Shown: positions 27,952 through 39,473 of the stretch, one piece after another
Layout of the letters: each line of letters begins with the position of its first letter
How positions within the stretch are numbered: the stretch's first letter is position 1
Source of the DNA: Gammaproteobacteria bacterium
Lineage (GTDB): Bacteria; Pseudomonadota; Gammaproteobacteria; Xanthomonadales; SZUA-36
DNA length: 64,000 nt
NCBI GenBank assembly: GCA_021772915.1
Contig: JAJFLB010000031.1
Coordinates: 1 to 64,000, forward strand
Reading direction: 5' to 3'
Translations under genes and position numbers: made by a program
The notes under the pieces: generated by a model
The model's input: only the letters and a program-made list of their open reading frames with translations
The model's database searches: none
Told to the model about the DNA's origin: nothing

Positions 27952-28686
27952 TTAGCTCTGAATCCGGTCCGCGCTGTCATGTGAGAGGACTATTTCAGCA
28001 AACCTTTGCAATACCGTCGTCGCTTTTTCTGTAGCCTTCACACGTGCAACAAGTTGCTCTGGTTTTAGCCCTTCCTCGCGCAAAGCAACGGCCCTGAGTT
28101 TCACGTATTGCGTCATGACGGCCGCAGAGAACTCTGGATGAAACTGTACACCCCAGACATTCCTGGCAAACCGCATTGCAAAGTTGTCGTCCAAAGGACT
28201 GCTGGCAAGCCGCTCCGCGTCTGCGGGTAATTCAAGAACACTCTCAGAGTGAGAAGTCTGCACCTCTAACTTCTGCGGCAAATGCCCCAACAAAGGATCA
28301 TTTGCTGCTGTTTTCAGTAACTGTGCGGTAGTGGTTCCAATCTGCCGGCCATTTGGATTGGGTCCCACCCGGCCACCCAGGGCGTGTGCGAGCAACTGGT
28401 GTCCGTAGCAAACCCCAAGTATTGGAATATGAGCCTCTACGGCAACCGTCAGCCATCTTGCGCATCGCTCACTCCAGTCTTCCCGCGCCGAAACCATGGC
28501 CGCAGAACCTGTAATTAAAACACCCGATAGTTGTGAGGGCTCCGGCAGTGGTTGCTGTTTGTAAACATCTACCTGCAACAGGTCTTCCACACCCGTTCCA
28601 GCCGCAAACCAGTCCTCAAAGTCCCCGTGCTCTGACTTTATTGGCCCAATCGTGCTGCCGGTTTTTATCAATGCAATCGGCTTCAT
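27952..28686 (-). CDS. Class I glutamine amidotransferase-like protein
   Basis: 244 residues from the ATG at 28686, selected because GGGAGCG stands in front of it; a further in-frame ATG is at 28710. The triad is complete: nucleophile in LGVCYGHQLLAHALGG, His and Glu in VQFHPEFSA. The stand-alone GATase1 resembles the GMP-synthase-like amidotransferases of unknown acceptor. The inverted-repeat element copy A begins 37 bp before its start, so its promoter may lie within that element. Confidence 0.88.
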   Translation of the reverse strand: MKPIALIKTGSTIGPIKSEHGDFEDWFAAGTGVEDLLQVDVYKQQPLPEPSQLSGVLITGSAAMVSAREDWSERCARWLTVAVEAHIPILGVCYGHQLLAHALGGRVGPNPNGRQIGTTTAQLLKTAANDPLLGHLPQKLEVQTSHSESVLELPADAERLASSPLDDNFAMRFARNVWGVQFHPEFSAAVMTQYVKLRAVALREEGLKPEQLVARVKATEKATTVLQRFAEIVLSHDSADRIQS

Positions 28687-28722
28687 CTCGCTCCCCGTGG
28701 GTACTGCCATGAGGTTTTTCCC

Positions 28723-29027
28723 CTAGCCCGCATATCTCACCAGTATTCTGGAGAAGGTGAGACCGGGAACCAGATGAGAGGCTGGCCTGGGCCATGATGG
28801 CGCCGGCCACGTGCGGCTGGACGCAGGGTTGGACTGAGACCAATAGCCGTAGCTATTGGTCGAGGGAAACTCAAGTTCAGGCGGGCGTGGACAAGCCAGG
28901 GCCGGGATAGGTCCTGGGCCGGATACAAAATGTTCCACGGAGTTTAATAGTGAAAACATCATTTAATTCAACTGATTCATTGACATGTGGCGAGGCCCTG
29001 TACCGACTGGTGAAATATGCGGGCTAG
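28723..29027. repeat. Inverted-repeat element, copy A (305 bp, MITE-like)
   Basis: Ends are 22-bp inverted repeats with one mismatch (inner 20: AGCCCGCATATYTCACCAGT; right arm 29006-29027). The interior matches copy B (42759-43021) through most of its length, apart from a 42-bp insertion at about 28751-28793 that copy B lacks. It holds a 10-bp stem GACCAATAGC-CGTA-GCTATTGGTC (28838-28861). No transposase is encoded. It fills the gap between the amidotransferase and glyQ. Confidence 0.85.
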
Positions 29028-29093
29028 CACCTTCTGTCTTTTGTCCCCCTTGGCTATACTACAGGGTATCGTCCCTGGTACCACAGGATTTTC

Positions 29094-29978
29094 ATGACCT
29101 TTCAGGATTTTATCAATTGCCTGCAGACCTATTGGGCAAATCAGGGTTGTGTGCTTGTTCAGCCGCTGGATATGGAGGTGGGGGCGGGCACCTTTCACCC
29201 CGCTACCTTTCTTCGCGCAATAGGGCCGGAGCCATGGAATGCGGCGTATGTGCAACCCAGCCGACGTCCCGCCGATGGCCGTTATGGTGAAAACCCGAAT
29301 CGTCTCCAGCACTACTACCAGTACCAGGTGGTCATGAAGCCTTCTCCGGATGACATCCAGGAGCTATACCTGGGTTCACTCAAGGCCATCGGTATTGATC
29401 CTGAAATTCATGATATCCGTTTTGTGGAGGACAACTGGGAGTCCCCGACACTGGGTGCATGGGGTCTGGGCTGGGAGGTTTGGCTCAACGGTATGGAAAT
29501 CACCCAATTCACCTATTTTCAACAAGCAGGCGGCCTGGAATGTCGGCCCGTACTGGGTGAGATTACCTACGGTCTGGAGCGACTGGCCATGTACCTGCAA
29601 AACGTAGACAGTGTTTTTGATATTGTCTGGACCGATTTTGGTGGTAAGAAAGTGACCTATGGCGAAGTTTTTCACCAAAACGAAGTGGAGCAATCCACCT
29701 ACAACTTTGAACACGCCGATACCACCTCACTTTTTGCCTGGTTTGACACCTGTGAATCACAAGCCCAGAACTTGGTGGCGGTGAATTTACCGCTACCGGC
29801 CTACGAGCAGGTCCTGAAAGCTTCCCACACCTTCAACTTGCTGGAGGCCCGCAGAGCGATTTCGGTTACCGAGCGCCAACGGTTTATCCTGCGGGTAAGA
29901 GATTTGGCCCGCCTGGTCGCCGAGAGTTACTATGCCAAACGTGAAGCGCTGGGTTTTCCGGGATTAAGCAGTGTCTAG
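29094..29978 (+). CDS. glyQ: Glycyl-tRNA synthetase alpha subunit
   Basis: 294 residues, standard size. Class II aminoacyl-tRNA synthetase catalytic subunit of the bacterial alpha2beta2 enzyme, which charges tRNA-Gly. Recognised by [59 protein letters not shown] and [27 protein letters not shown] element about 40 bp upstream may be its -10 box. The start of glyS overlaps its end by 8 bp. Confidence 0.97.
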   Translation: MTFQDFINCLQTYWANQGCVLVQPLDMEVGAGTFHPATFLRAIGPEPWNAAYVQPSRRPADGRYGENPNRLQHYYQYQVVMKPSPDDIQELYLGSLKAIGIDPEIHDIRFVEDNWESPTLGAWGLGWEVWLNGMEITQFTYFQQAGGLECRPVLGEITYGLERLAMYLQNVDSVFDIVWTDFGGKKVTYGEVFHQNEVEQSTYNFEHADTTSLFAWFDTCESQAQNLVAVNLPLPAYEQVLKASHTFNLLEARRAISVTERQRFILRVRDLARLVAESYYAKREALGFPGLSSV

Positions 29979-32049
29979 CCCACATCTGTTGATAGAGGTG
30001 GGTTGTGAGGAATTACCGCCCAAATCCCTGGCCGGCCTGGCTCAATCTTTATTGGCCGGCCTATCTGGTCAGCTTGATAAAGCACGGCTGTCATTTGATG
30101 TTGCTGCGAGCCGGGCCTACTACACACCCCGGCGTCTGGGTTTGCTTATGGCTGAGGTCGCGACACAACAACCTGATCAGTCAATGGAGCGTAAGGGCCC
30201 CGCAGTCAGCGCCGCTTTTGATAATGACGGACAACCCACCCCGGCAGCCATGGGGTTTGCAAAGTCCGTGGCCAAGAATGTTGCTGACCTTGACACCCTC
30301 AAGACTGATGGCGGCGAATGGCTATATTGTCGTGTTGAAAAAAGGGGGAAACCGCTCGGGGAACTTCTCTATCCCATGCTGGAGGCGGTGTTTGCTTCAT
30401 TGCCAATAGCCAAGCCCATGCGCTGGGGGGCAAATGACTTCAGTTTCATCCGGCCGGTGCACTGGCTGGTGATTATGCACGGTGCTGACATTATTGAAGG
30501 CCGTCTGTTTGGTCTGCAAGCCGGCAACCTGACCCAGGGACACAGAGTTCACAGCCGGGGTCCACATAAAATCGATTCGGCAAGTGACTACGAAAAAGTT
30601 CTCAACGCAGCTTTTGTTGAGGCTGATCAGGAAAACCGTAAATCACTGATCAAGCAGCAGGTCATTAAGCTGGGTAAAGACGCCGGTGGCGTGGCCGTGA
30701 TAGACGATGACCTGCTGGAAGAAGTCACCAACCTGGTCGAGTGGCCCCGAGCCATCTGTGGCAGTTTCGACGCTGAATTCCTGACCGTACCTGCTGAAGC
30801 ATTGATCGCAAGCATGCAGGCACATCAAAAGTTTTTTCCCGTGGTCGACACCGGTGACGGGCAGCTACTGGCCAGTTTCATCGCGGTAGCAAATCTTGAG
30901 AGTACGTCTTTTGCCGATGTTCAAAAGGGATTTGAGCGCGTAATTCGACCACGTCTTGCTGATGCGCGTTTTTTCTGGGACCAGGATAACAAAACCAGCT
31001 TTGAGACTTGGCTACCACAGCTTGACACGGTTGTTTTTCAAAACAAACTAGGATCAGTTGGCGACAAATCAAAGCGTTTAGCGTATGTTTCGAAGAAAAT
31101 AGCAGAAGAAACTGGTGTAGATGAAAACGCGGCCGAGGAGGCTGCCAGGCTGTGCAAGTGCGATCTGGTCAGTCAAATGGTCGCTGAATTTCCGGGTTTG
31201 CAAGGCGTTATGGGAGAGTATTACGCCCGCCGTGGTGGTGCGAGTGAATTGGTATCTCAGGCCATTGGCGACCACTATCTCCCCGCTTTTTCGGGCGACC
31301 GTCTACCCCGCAGCGCCGTGGGCAAGATTGTCGCCCTCGCGGACCGCCTGGACAGCTTAACCGGAATATTCGCAACCGGTGTAAGACCATCCGGTAATAA
31401 GGATCCCTTTGCCTTGCGACGCGCCGCACTTGGTCTGATTCGCATACTGCTTGCGAGTGAGCTTGATATCGGGTTGAACCGTTTACTTGCAATTTCTACA
31501 ACGAGTTTGCACAAACAGCTTCCTGTTGAGCCCCCGGTTCGCACGGAACTGCATCAGTTTATTGTTGAAAGACTTAAGCATTATTTACGTGACCAGGGTT
31601 ATTCGGCCAGCCTCGTCGATGCAGCCCTGGATGCCCCGTTAAACACCCTGCCAGACCTTTCTGCCCGACTGGCCGCGTTGGATACATTCATGAATCATGA
31701 TGATTCTGCCAAATTGGCGGCGGCCAACAAGCGAATTGGTAATATTCTGCGCAAGTCCAAGATTAAGTATGATGGGGATATTGACGAGGATAGGTTGGTT
31801 ATCGACGAAGAAAAGAACCTTTTCAATGAAATTAGCGGTTTGTACACGGAACTGAACGAGTTTTTTGAACAGGCTGACTACACCGCGGCCCTGACCCTGC
31901 TTGCTGGTCTGTCAGCCAGCATTGAGGCTTTTTTTGATAAGGTTCTCGTCATGGATGACGATGCGAAAATCCGTCTTAACCGCTTAAACCTGCTAGCAAG
32001 ACTCAAAGGTCTGTTTGACCGCATAGCGAATTTTGCCCTGATTGGTTAA
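29971..32049 (+). CDS. glyS: Glycyl-tRNA synthetase beta subunit
   Basis: 692 residues with a GTG start inside glyQ. Beta subunit that binds tRNA-Gly. N-terminal [15 protein letters not shown], middle [11 protein letters not shown] and [17 protein letters not shown]-like region [15 protein letters not shown], and a C-terminal DALR-type anticodon domain ending DPxVR-like in [19 protein letters not shown]. Converges on gyrB with a 76-bp gap. Confidence 0.97.
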   Translation: MSSPHLLIEVGCEELPPKSLAGLAQSLLAGLSGQLDKARLSFDVAASRAYYTPRRLGLLMAEVATQQPDQSMERKGPAVSAAFDNDGQPTPAAMGFAKSVAKNVADLDTLKTDGGEWLYCRVEKRGKPLGELLYPMLEAVFASLPIAKPMRWGANDFSFIRPVHWLVIMHGADIIEGRLFGLQAGNLTQGHRVHSRGPHKIDSASDYEKVLNAAFVEADQENRKSLIKQQVIKLGKDAGGVAVIDDDLLEEVTNLVEWPRAICGSFDAEFLTVPAEALIASMQAHQKFFPVVDTGDGQLLASFIAVANLESTSFADVQKGFERVIRPRLADARFFWDQDNKTSFETWLPQLDTVVFQNKLGSVGDKSKRLAYVSKKIAEETGVDENAAEEAARLCKCDLVSQMVAEFPGLQGVMGEYYARRGGASELVSQAIGDHYLPAFSGDRLPRSAVGKIVALADRLDSLTGIFATGVRPSGNKDPFALRRAALGLIRILLASELDIGLNRLLAISTTSLHKQLPVEPPVRTELHQFIVERLKHYLRDQGYSASLVDAALDAPLNTLPDLSARLAALDTFMNHDDSAKLAAANKRIGNILRKSKIKYDGDIDEDRLVIDEEKNLFNEISGLYTELNEFFEQADYTAALTLLAGLSASIEAFFDKVLVMDDDAKIRLNRLNLLARLKGLFDRIANFALIG

Positions 32050-32125
32050 CACCTGATACGGCGCAGAATCAGTAGTCCCCAGTTAACCACCGAGCATGTG
32101 ACCGTGTGGAAGATGCTGAAACTGT

Positions 32126-34585
<2,460 letters not shown>

Positions 34586-34695
34586 CTATTTGCAGTTTTG
34601 GTACGGAAAAAAACATCCTGAAGCAGGCATGATTGTACCATTTTTTAGCAATAAATGCCTGTTTTAACGGCTTTTTTAAGCGCTTTGGCAGATTT

Positions 34696-35760
34696 TCAGG
34701 ACACCTTGCCATGTTTCACGTGAAACAGCTTGAAATCCGCCCCACAAAGCTCGACCGCCTGTGGCAAAACTGTTCCTGTCAGCCAGATCTGTACTCCCAA
34801 ATCCAGGCCTGCACCGAGGACCTTTTCAAGATGTTTCCGGTCGAGTTCTGAAGCCAGGTCATCCAGCAACAAAACAGGTTTTTCACCGGATTCACAGATC
34901 AACTGAGCCTGGGCCATAAGCAGTGCAGCAGTCAGGACTTTTTGTTCCCCGCGTGACAGTTTTTCTTTTGCAGCGGTGCCGTCCAGACTAAAATATAATT
35001 CTGCCTTGTGTGGGCCCGAACCAGTGGTACCACGCTCTGTGTCGCGCTTTACGGACTGCTGTACCGCTTCCAAAAGGCTCTCCCCGGACCAACCTTTTCG
35101 ATACCGCATTCCGATTCCACCCAGATTTTTGTCCAGTTGTTCCAGCCGGCCTTGCAGCTTCCCGGTAAGACAGGCGGCATACTGCTCGCGAGCCCCATGT
35201 AATTCCTCTCCCAGACTGGCAAGTGGCAGGTCCAGGCTCTCAACGACATCCGCTGCGGATTGCCGCAAGGCAGCATTGCGTTGTTTCAGGGTGCGATTGT
35301 AACGTCGCCACAAAGTGAGAAAACCCTGTTTCACGTGAAACACACCCCAATCAAGATACTTTCGACGGCCCTCCGGAGGGCCGCTGACCAACCTATGGCT
35401 GCTGGGTTCTAGCAAGACATAAGGCAGCAATTGTGTTAACTCACTTAACTGGGTCACAGCCTCACCGTTGTGTCTGGCATTCCAATGCTCAACACCTCGC
35501 TCCATACCCAGTTGGTGTGAATCTTTTGAGTCGCTTTTTATGGTAGCTATAATTTGTAACTTATTGTTTTTATTACCAATTATAGAGGATATTTGTCCAG
35601 ATCGAAAGGATCTGCCCTTTGACAGCAATACCAGGGCCTCAAGCAGGCTGGTCTTACCCGAACCATTTGGACCAACGAAGCAGTTCAGACCAGGAATAGG
35701 GTTGAATTGTGCGATCTTTACATTTCTTAGATTATTGATACTAAAGGATTTTACAAGCAT
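34696..35760 (-). CDS. recF: DNA replication/repair protein RecF
   Basis: 354 residues. SMC-like ATPase that loads RecA at gaps. Walker A GPNGSGKTSLLEAL; ABC signature YLSRGEQK-like LSRGEQKVLTAALLMAQ; Walker B VLLLDDLASELD. It follows dnaN by 77 bp. Unusual: two FHVK segments of the protein (near the C-terminal end and about residue 142-145) are encoded by perfect 16-bp parS palindromes, listed separately. Confidence 0.96.
   Translation of the reverse strand: MLVKSFSINNLRNVKIAQFNPIPGLNCFVGPNGSGKTSLLEALVLLSKGRSFRSGQISSIIGNKNNKLQIIATIKSDSKDSHQLGMERGVEHWNARHNGEAVTQLSELTQLLPYVLLEPSSHRLVSGPPEGRRKYLDWGVFHVKQGFLTLWRRYNRTLKQRNAALRQSAADVVESLDLPLASLGEELHGAREQYAACLTGKLQGRLEQLDKNLGGIGMRYRKGWSGESLLEAVQQSVKRDTERGTTGSGPHKAELYFSLDGTAAKEKLSRGEQKVLTAALLMAQAQLICESGEKPVLLLDDLASELDRKHLEKVLGAGLDLGVQIWLTGTVLPQAVELCGADFKLFHVKHGKVS
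34712..34727. promoter_or_regulatory. parS: parS site 1 (ParB-binding palindrome) inside recF 3' end
   Basis: TGTTTCACGTGAAACA, an exact match to the widely conserved ParB-binding consensus. It overlaps the last codons of recF, which read FHVKH. Two identical 16-bp palindromes within one gene near the origin are very unlikely by chance. Confidence 0.9.
35327..35342. promoter_or_regulatory. parS: parS site 2 inside recF
   Basis: Second perfect TGTTTCACGTGAAACA, 615 bp from the first, encoding VFHVKQ in RecF. The site lies about 1.8 kb from the dnaN-dnaA gap, a normal distance for an origin-proximal centromere. Confidence 0.9.
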
Positions 35761-35837
35761 TTTTTAATGCATTTCAGTTTGGAGGACCAATGAGCGTGTC
35801 CACCAGGAAACTTATCTGACCAACAAACCGGTCAGCC

Positions 35838-36938
35838 CTACAGCTTGAGGGGCATTACCACGTGTCGGTTGATATTAGAATCGGGGGCTGAAACCAGGCA
35901 GCTGCTATTGGCGTCCTTCAACTCCAATGAGACCTGCTCCGTTTCAATCGCCATGAGTGCATCCAGCAAATAAGTGACATTGAACCCTACCGCCAGGCGC
36001 TCAAAATTAAGCTCGGCTTCGATTTCTTCCAACGCCTCTTCATGTTGCGGGTTGTGAGCCACAATTTTTATCATGGACTCGGCTGCCTCCAGTCTGACGC
36101 CCTTGTATTTTTCGTTCGACAAAATAGCTGCTCGCTGCAACGCCTGTGTAAACGCCAGGCGATCAACCAGTATCTGATTGTCCGCACCGACCGGAACCAC
36201 CGCCCTGTAATCGGGAAACCGGCCATCAATCAATTTTGAAGTGAAGGTCGTTTCCCCTTTGACCAGACGCACATGGTTTCGACCGATGGCCAGTGTAACC
36301 TCATCTTCGTCACCGGAAAGCATTCGTGTTAACTCCATGACACCTTTGCGGGGCACGATTAGTTGCCGGTCACCGGAAATCTCTATGGGTTCCTCAAGAT
36401 CGCAGATCGCCAATCTGTGGCCGTCCGTCGCGATGGCTCGTAGAAGTTTGTCACTCAAATCAAACAGCAAACCATTAAGGTAGTAACGCACATCCTGATT
36501 TGCCATCGCAAACGAGGTCTTGTCCATCATCTTTTTCAAGGCTGCTTCACTGACAACTACGTTTTCCAGTGTTTCTACCTGATCGGTTGCGGGGAACTCT
36601 GACGCTGGCAGCGTTGAAAGTGTAAAGCGGCTTCGACCTGCGGAGATAGTGGCCTTGTCATCACTACTGGAGAAGGTAATTTTGACTCCATCAGGAAGCG
36701 CCCTGATGATATCTATCATTTTACGGGCCGGTACCGTAATTTCACCGTCAGCTGAAATATCAGCAGACACTTTGGAGACCAATTCAACCTCCATGTCTGT
36801 ACCGGTCACAGTCAAGCTCTGGTCACGTCCAACAAGTAAAAAATTCGCCAGGACGGGTAAAGTTTGGCGACGTTCAACAACTCCGATGACCTGGCTGAGT
36901 GGCTGCAGTAAGACTTCCCTGGATATCGTGAGTTTCAT
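35838..36938 (-). CDS. dnaN: DNA polymerase III beta sliding clamp
   Basis: 366 residues. Ring clamp holding polymerase on DNA. MKLTISREVLLQPLSQVIGV, VVERRQTLPVLANFLLV, and the C-terminal MPLKL that forms part of the ligand-binding end are all typical. Second gene after dnaA, 243 bp away; this unusually long, AT-rich gap is the candidate origin. Confidence 0.98.
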   Translation of the reverse strand: MKLTISREVLLQPLSQVIGVVERRQTLPVLANFLLVGRDQSLTVTGTDMEVELVSKVSADISADGEITVPARKMIDIIRALPDGVKITFSSSDDKATISAGRSRFTLSTLPASEFPATDQVETLENVVVSEAALKKMMDKTSFAMANQDVRYYLNGLLFDLSDKLLRAIATDGHRLAICDLEEPIEISGDRQLIVPRKGVMELTRMLSGDEDEVTLAIGRNHVRLVKGETTFTSKLIDGRFPDYRAVVPVGADNQILVDRLAFTQALQRAAILSNEKYKGVRLEAAESMIKIVAHNPQHEEALEEIEAELNFERLAVGFNVTYLLDALMAIETEQVSLELKDANSSCLVSAPDSNINRHVVMPLKL

Positions 36939-37181
36939 GATCCGTTCCTTTTATTACTGTTCTTATAAATAAGATATATATTAAACAGTAGTAGTAGTAA
37001 GCCCTGTTAGTAAGTTTAAAACGCGATAAACCTTTTATATTTTAACCAGTTAAAAACGACTTGCCTGTGTAAATATGGTCCTGTAATTTGTGCACAAGCT
37101 GTGGACTGAAAACCGCAAATTTTTTAAGTCGATCTTATACACAGGTTGTACAGTGTCTATACTACTATTGTTCCACATGTA
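36939..37181. other. oriC: Candidate oriC (dnaA-dnaN intergenic region)
   Basis: 243 bp. The dnaN-side half (about 36955-37050) is very AT-rich and could be the unwinding element; it contains AGTAGTAGTAGTAA (36987-37000), a DnaA-trio-like repeat. The dnaA-side half carries an exact DnaA box TTATACACA (37135-37143), a one-mismatch palindromic box TTGTGCACA (37088-37096) and weaker ones, followed by TATACTACTATTG (37158-37170), which again reads as TAG-type trios on the other strand. Box plus trio plus AT-rich DNA next to dnaA is the expected bacterial origin design. The dnaA-rpmH gap with one perfect box is the alternative. Confidence 0.65.
37135..37143 (+). promoter_or_regulatory. DnaA box TTATACACA
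   Basis: Exact match to TTATNCACA, 39 bp from the dnaA stop, in the candidate origin. Confidence 0.8.
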
Positions 37182-38498
37182 TCAGGTGGTCAACAAACGC
37201 AGTAATTTGGCTTTGTCTTCCCGCAAACGACCATCCGTTTCGCACAACTCCTCAATTTTCCGACAAGCATGCAAAACAGTGGTATGGTCACGCCCACCGC
37301 AAGCGTCACCAATTTCCGGCAGGCTGTGCTGGGTCAACTCCTTAGCCAACGCCATTGCCATTTGCCTGGGACGGGCTATGCTGCGGGTTCTACGCCGGGA
37401 TAGTAACTCTGAAAGCCGCATCTTGTAATATTCACAAACGGTTTTTTGGATGTTCTCAATCGTAATCAAACGATCGTGAACCGTCAGCAAATCACGCAAA
37501 ACTTCCCGGGTAAAACTCTCGGTTATTGCCTTACCGGTAAACCCTGCGTTTGCAATTAAAGTATTCAGTGCGCCCTCGAGATCACGTACGTGGGAACGCA
37601 AACGCTCGGCAATCAGGAATGCCACGGACTCTTCCAGTTGAACACCCCGCTCCTGGGCCTTATTCAAAAGGATGGCAACACGGGTTTCAAAATCTGGTGG
37701 CTCGATGACGATAGTCAATCCCCAGCTAAAACGTGAGCGCAAGCGTGCTTCCAGTCCTTCAACCTCTTTTGGATAGCGATCACAAGTCAATACAATCTGT
37801 TGTTTGCTATCTAACAATGCATTGAAAGTATGAAAAAATTCTTCCTGGGTTCTTTCCTTTCCTGCAAAAAACTGGACATCGTCAATCAGCAGTGCCCCCG
37901 CTGAACGGTAATGAGATTTGAATTCACCAATAACACCTTGACGCAAGGCCTGGATCATCTCACTGACAAAACGCTCAGAGTCCAGGTACAAAACCTTGAT
38001 GGACGGATTCTGTTGACGGATATGATTCCCAATAGCGTGCAGGAGGTGGGTCTTACCCAATCCGGTGCTGCCATACAGCAGTAAGGGGTTGTACGCACCG
38101 CCGGGCTTTTTTGAAATTTGCAACGCCGCCTCGTAACCCAGTTCATTGGACTTACCACGTACAAAATTATCAAATTGGTATCGACTGTCCAGGCCATTTT
38201 TTGGTCTGTTTCCGAGTGACATGGACGGTGTTCTATTCTTCTTAGTTTCGGGCTCAGATAGCTGACTGTCCTCAATACTCACCGTATCTCTGGAGTCACC
38301 GAGATGCTCAAAAATATCACGTACCCGCTCCAGGTAATGGGTGGTGATGTGGTCTCTGACATAAGAATTCGGTGCCACCAGGCGGGTCCGGGTTTTGCTG
38401 GTTACAACCTCAAGTGGACGAATAAAAGTATTGAAATCCTCGGGGGGTATCTCCCGCTCAAGATGCTGAAGGCAGCGAAGCCAGGTGTTTTGCGTCAT
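37182..38498 (-). CDS. dnaA: Chromosomal replication initiator DnaA
   Basis: 438 residues. Domain I WLRCLQHLEREIPPEDFNTFIRPLEV; short linker; AAA+ domain with Walker A GSTGLGKTHLLHAIG, Walker B ALLIDDVQFFAG and the arginine-finger region GLEARLRSRFSWGL; domain IV with the DnaA signature GGRDHTTVLHACRKIEEL. Domain II is short. Its promoter region (38499-38830) contains a perfect DnaA box, consistent with autoregulation. Confidence 0.98.
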   Translation of the reverse strand: MTQNTWLRCLQHLEREIPPEDFNTFIRPLEVVTSKTRTRLVAPNSYVRDHITTHYLERVRDIFEHLGDSRDTVSIEDSQLSEPETKKNRTPSMSLGNRPKNGLDSRYQFDNFVRGKSNELGYEAALQISKKPGGAYNPLLLYGSTGLGKTHLLHAIGNHIRQQNPSIKVLYLDSERFVSEMIQALRQGVIGEFKSHYRSAGALLIDDVQFFAGKERTQEEFFHTFNALLDSKQQIVLTCDRYPKEVEGLEARLRSRFSWGLTIVIEPPDFETRVAILLNKAQERGVQLEESVAFLIAERLRSHVRDLEGALNTLIANAGFTGKAITESFTREVLRDLLTVHDRLITIENIQKTVCEYYKMRLSELLSRRRTRSIARPRQMAMALAKELTQHSLPEIGDACGGRDHTTVLHACRKIEELCETDGRLREDKAKLLRLLTT

Positions 38499-38669
38499 GC
38501 CGAGTTCAAACCTATGGGCTTTGTCATATCCGGCACAAAGACTGGTCGGCGTTAATGTGCCAGGTTCTTATTTGGTTTACCGGAATTTACGAAGGATCGC
38601 ATGATACACCGCCAGGTTCTCCCAGGATGATGTAATCACCCCACCCGGTAAAGGCCTAGTCTAACGTGC

Positions 38670-38678
38670 TGTGGATAA
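38670..38678 (-). promoter_or_regulatory. DnaA box TTATCCACA in the dnaA-rpmH gap
   Basis: TGTGGATAA, the exact complement of the strongest DnaA box. It is the only clear site in the 332-bp gap between dnaA and rpmH, which otherwise holds the divergent promoters and an AT-rich stretch (GGCTATAAAAAAACATC). Probably serves dnaA autoregulation. Confidence 0.75.
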
Positions 38679-38830
38679 CTTGGCTATAAAAAAACATCTA
38701 TTAGGAGGGAAACAAAAATACGTGGCTAATTGCTTGAATGATCAGCCTATACGGGATACCATTCGCCTCTTGTGTTGACTGCTTTCAGTAATGAAAAGGC
38801 AGTCCTGAGAGAATTTAAAGAGGCTCGCTA

Positions 38831-38965
38831 ATGAAACGTACTTTTCAACCCAGCCGGTTAAAACGTGCTCGTAGACACGGCTTTCGTGCTCGTATGGCAA
38901 CCCGTGGTGGCCGCGCAGTCATCAATGCGCGCCGAGCCAAGGGTCGCAAGCGCCTGAGCGCCTGA
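38831..38965 (+). CDS. rpmH: 50S ribosomal protein L34
   Basis: 44 residues, too short for the ORF track: [20 protein letters not shown], then [20 protein letters not shown] and a short end. All the conserved basic residues of L34 are present. The start is fixed by this N-terminus. Divergent from dnaA and followed by rnpA after 80 bp, as in most bacteria. Confidence 0.97.
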   Translation: MKRTFQPSRLKRARRHGFRARMATRGGRAVINARRAKGRKRLSA

Positions 38966-39045
38966 TCAGTATAGTCCGGAGCCACCACCATCACTGGGTA
39001 AACAGGCTCACCTAGCACACAAAAGGGAAAGGCAGGCCAGGAGAG

Positions 39046-39435
39046 ATGAAATTTTCCAGGCAACTCAGAATGCTCCACCCAAGGGAATTCAAGCAAGTAT
39101 TCAATCAACCTATCCGATCAAGTGACCCATGTTTTCGGGTATTGGCGCGGGTGAACGGGAAGCAGCACCATCGTCTTGGTATGGCCGTATCCAAGAAGGC
39201 CTGTTCCAAAGCCGTTGGACGTAATCGGATCAAACGACTGGTGCGGGAGAGTTTTCGTACCCAACAGGCTGGGCAGGTTTCGGCGGGCAATCTGGATTTT
39301 GTTGTTTTGCCGACTGCATGGGCCACAAACCAAAGTAATGAAACATTGGTGAAATCGCTTTCGGTGCATTGGCAAAAAGTGTGCAGAAAAGCCGAAGACT
39401 CCAATGACAACAGTCCAAAACCCAATGATGGTTAG
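39046..39435 (+). CDS. rnpA: Ribonuclease P protein component
   Basis: 129 residues. Protein cofactor of RNase P for tRNA 5' maturation. The RNR signature is KAVGRNRIKRLVRESFR; LDFVVLPTAWA follows in place of the more common V(L/I)AR segment, a mild divergence. Followed after 38 bp directly by yidC; the small gene yidD, usually between them, is absent. Confidence 0.95.
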   Translation: MKFSRQLRMLHPREFKQVFNQPIRSSDPCFRVLARVNGKQHHRLGMAVSKKACSKAVGRNRIKRLVRESFRTQQAGQVSAGNLDFVVLPTAWATNQSNETLVKSLSVHWQKVCRKAEDSNDNSPKPNDG

Positions 39436-39473
39436 CTGGCAATCCGACCTGAAGAACTAAGGATATTTAGATA

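Noticed and set aside
38499-38830. oriC in the dnaA-rpmH gap
   Set aside because: Only one perfect DnaA box and no trio-like run; the dnaA-dnaN gap has more origin features. Not excluded.
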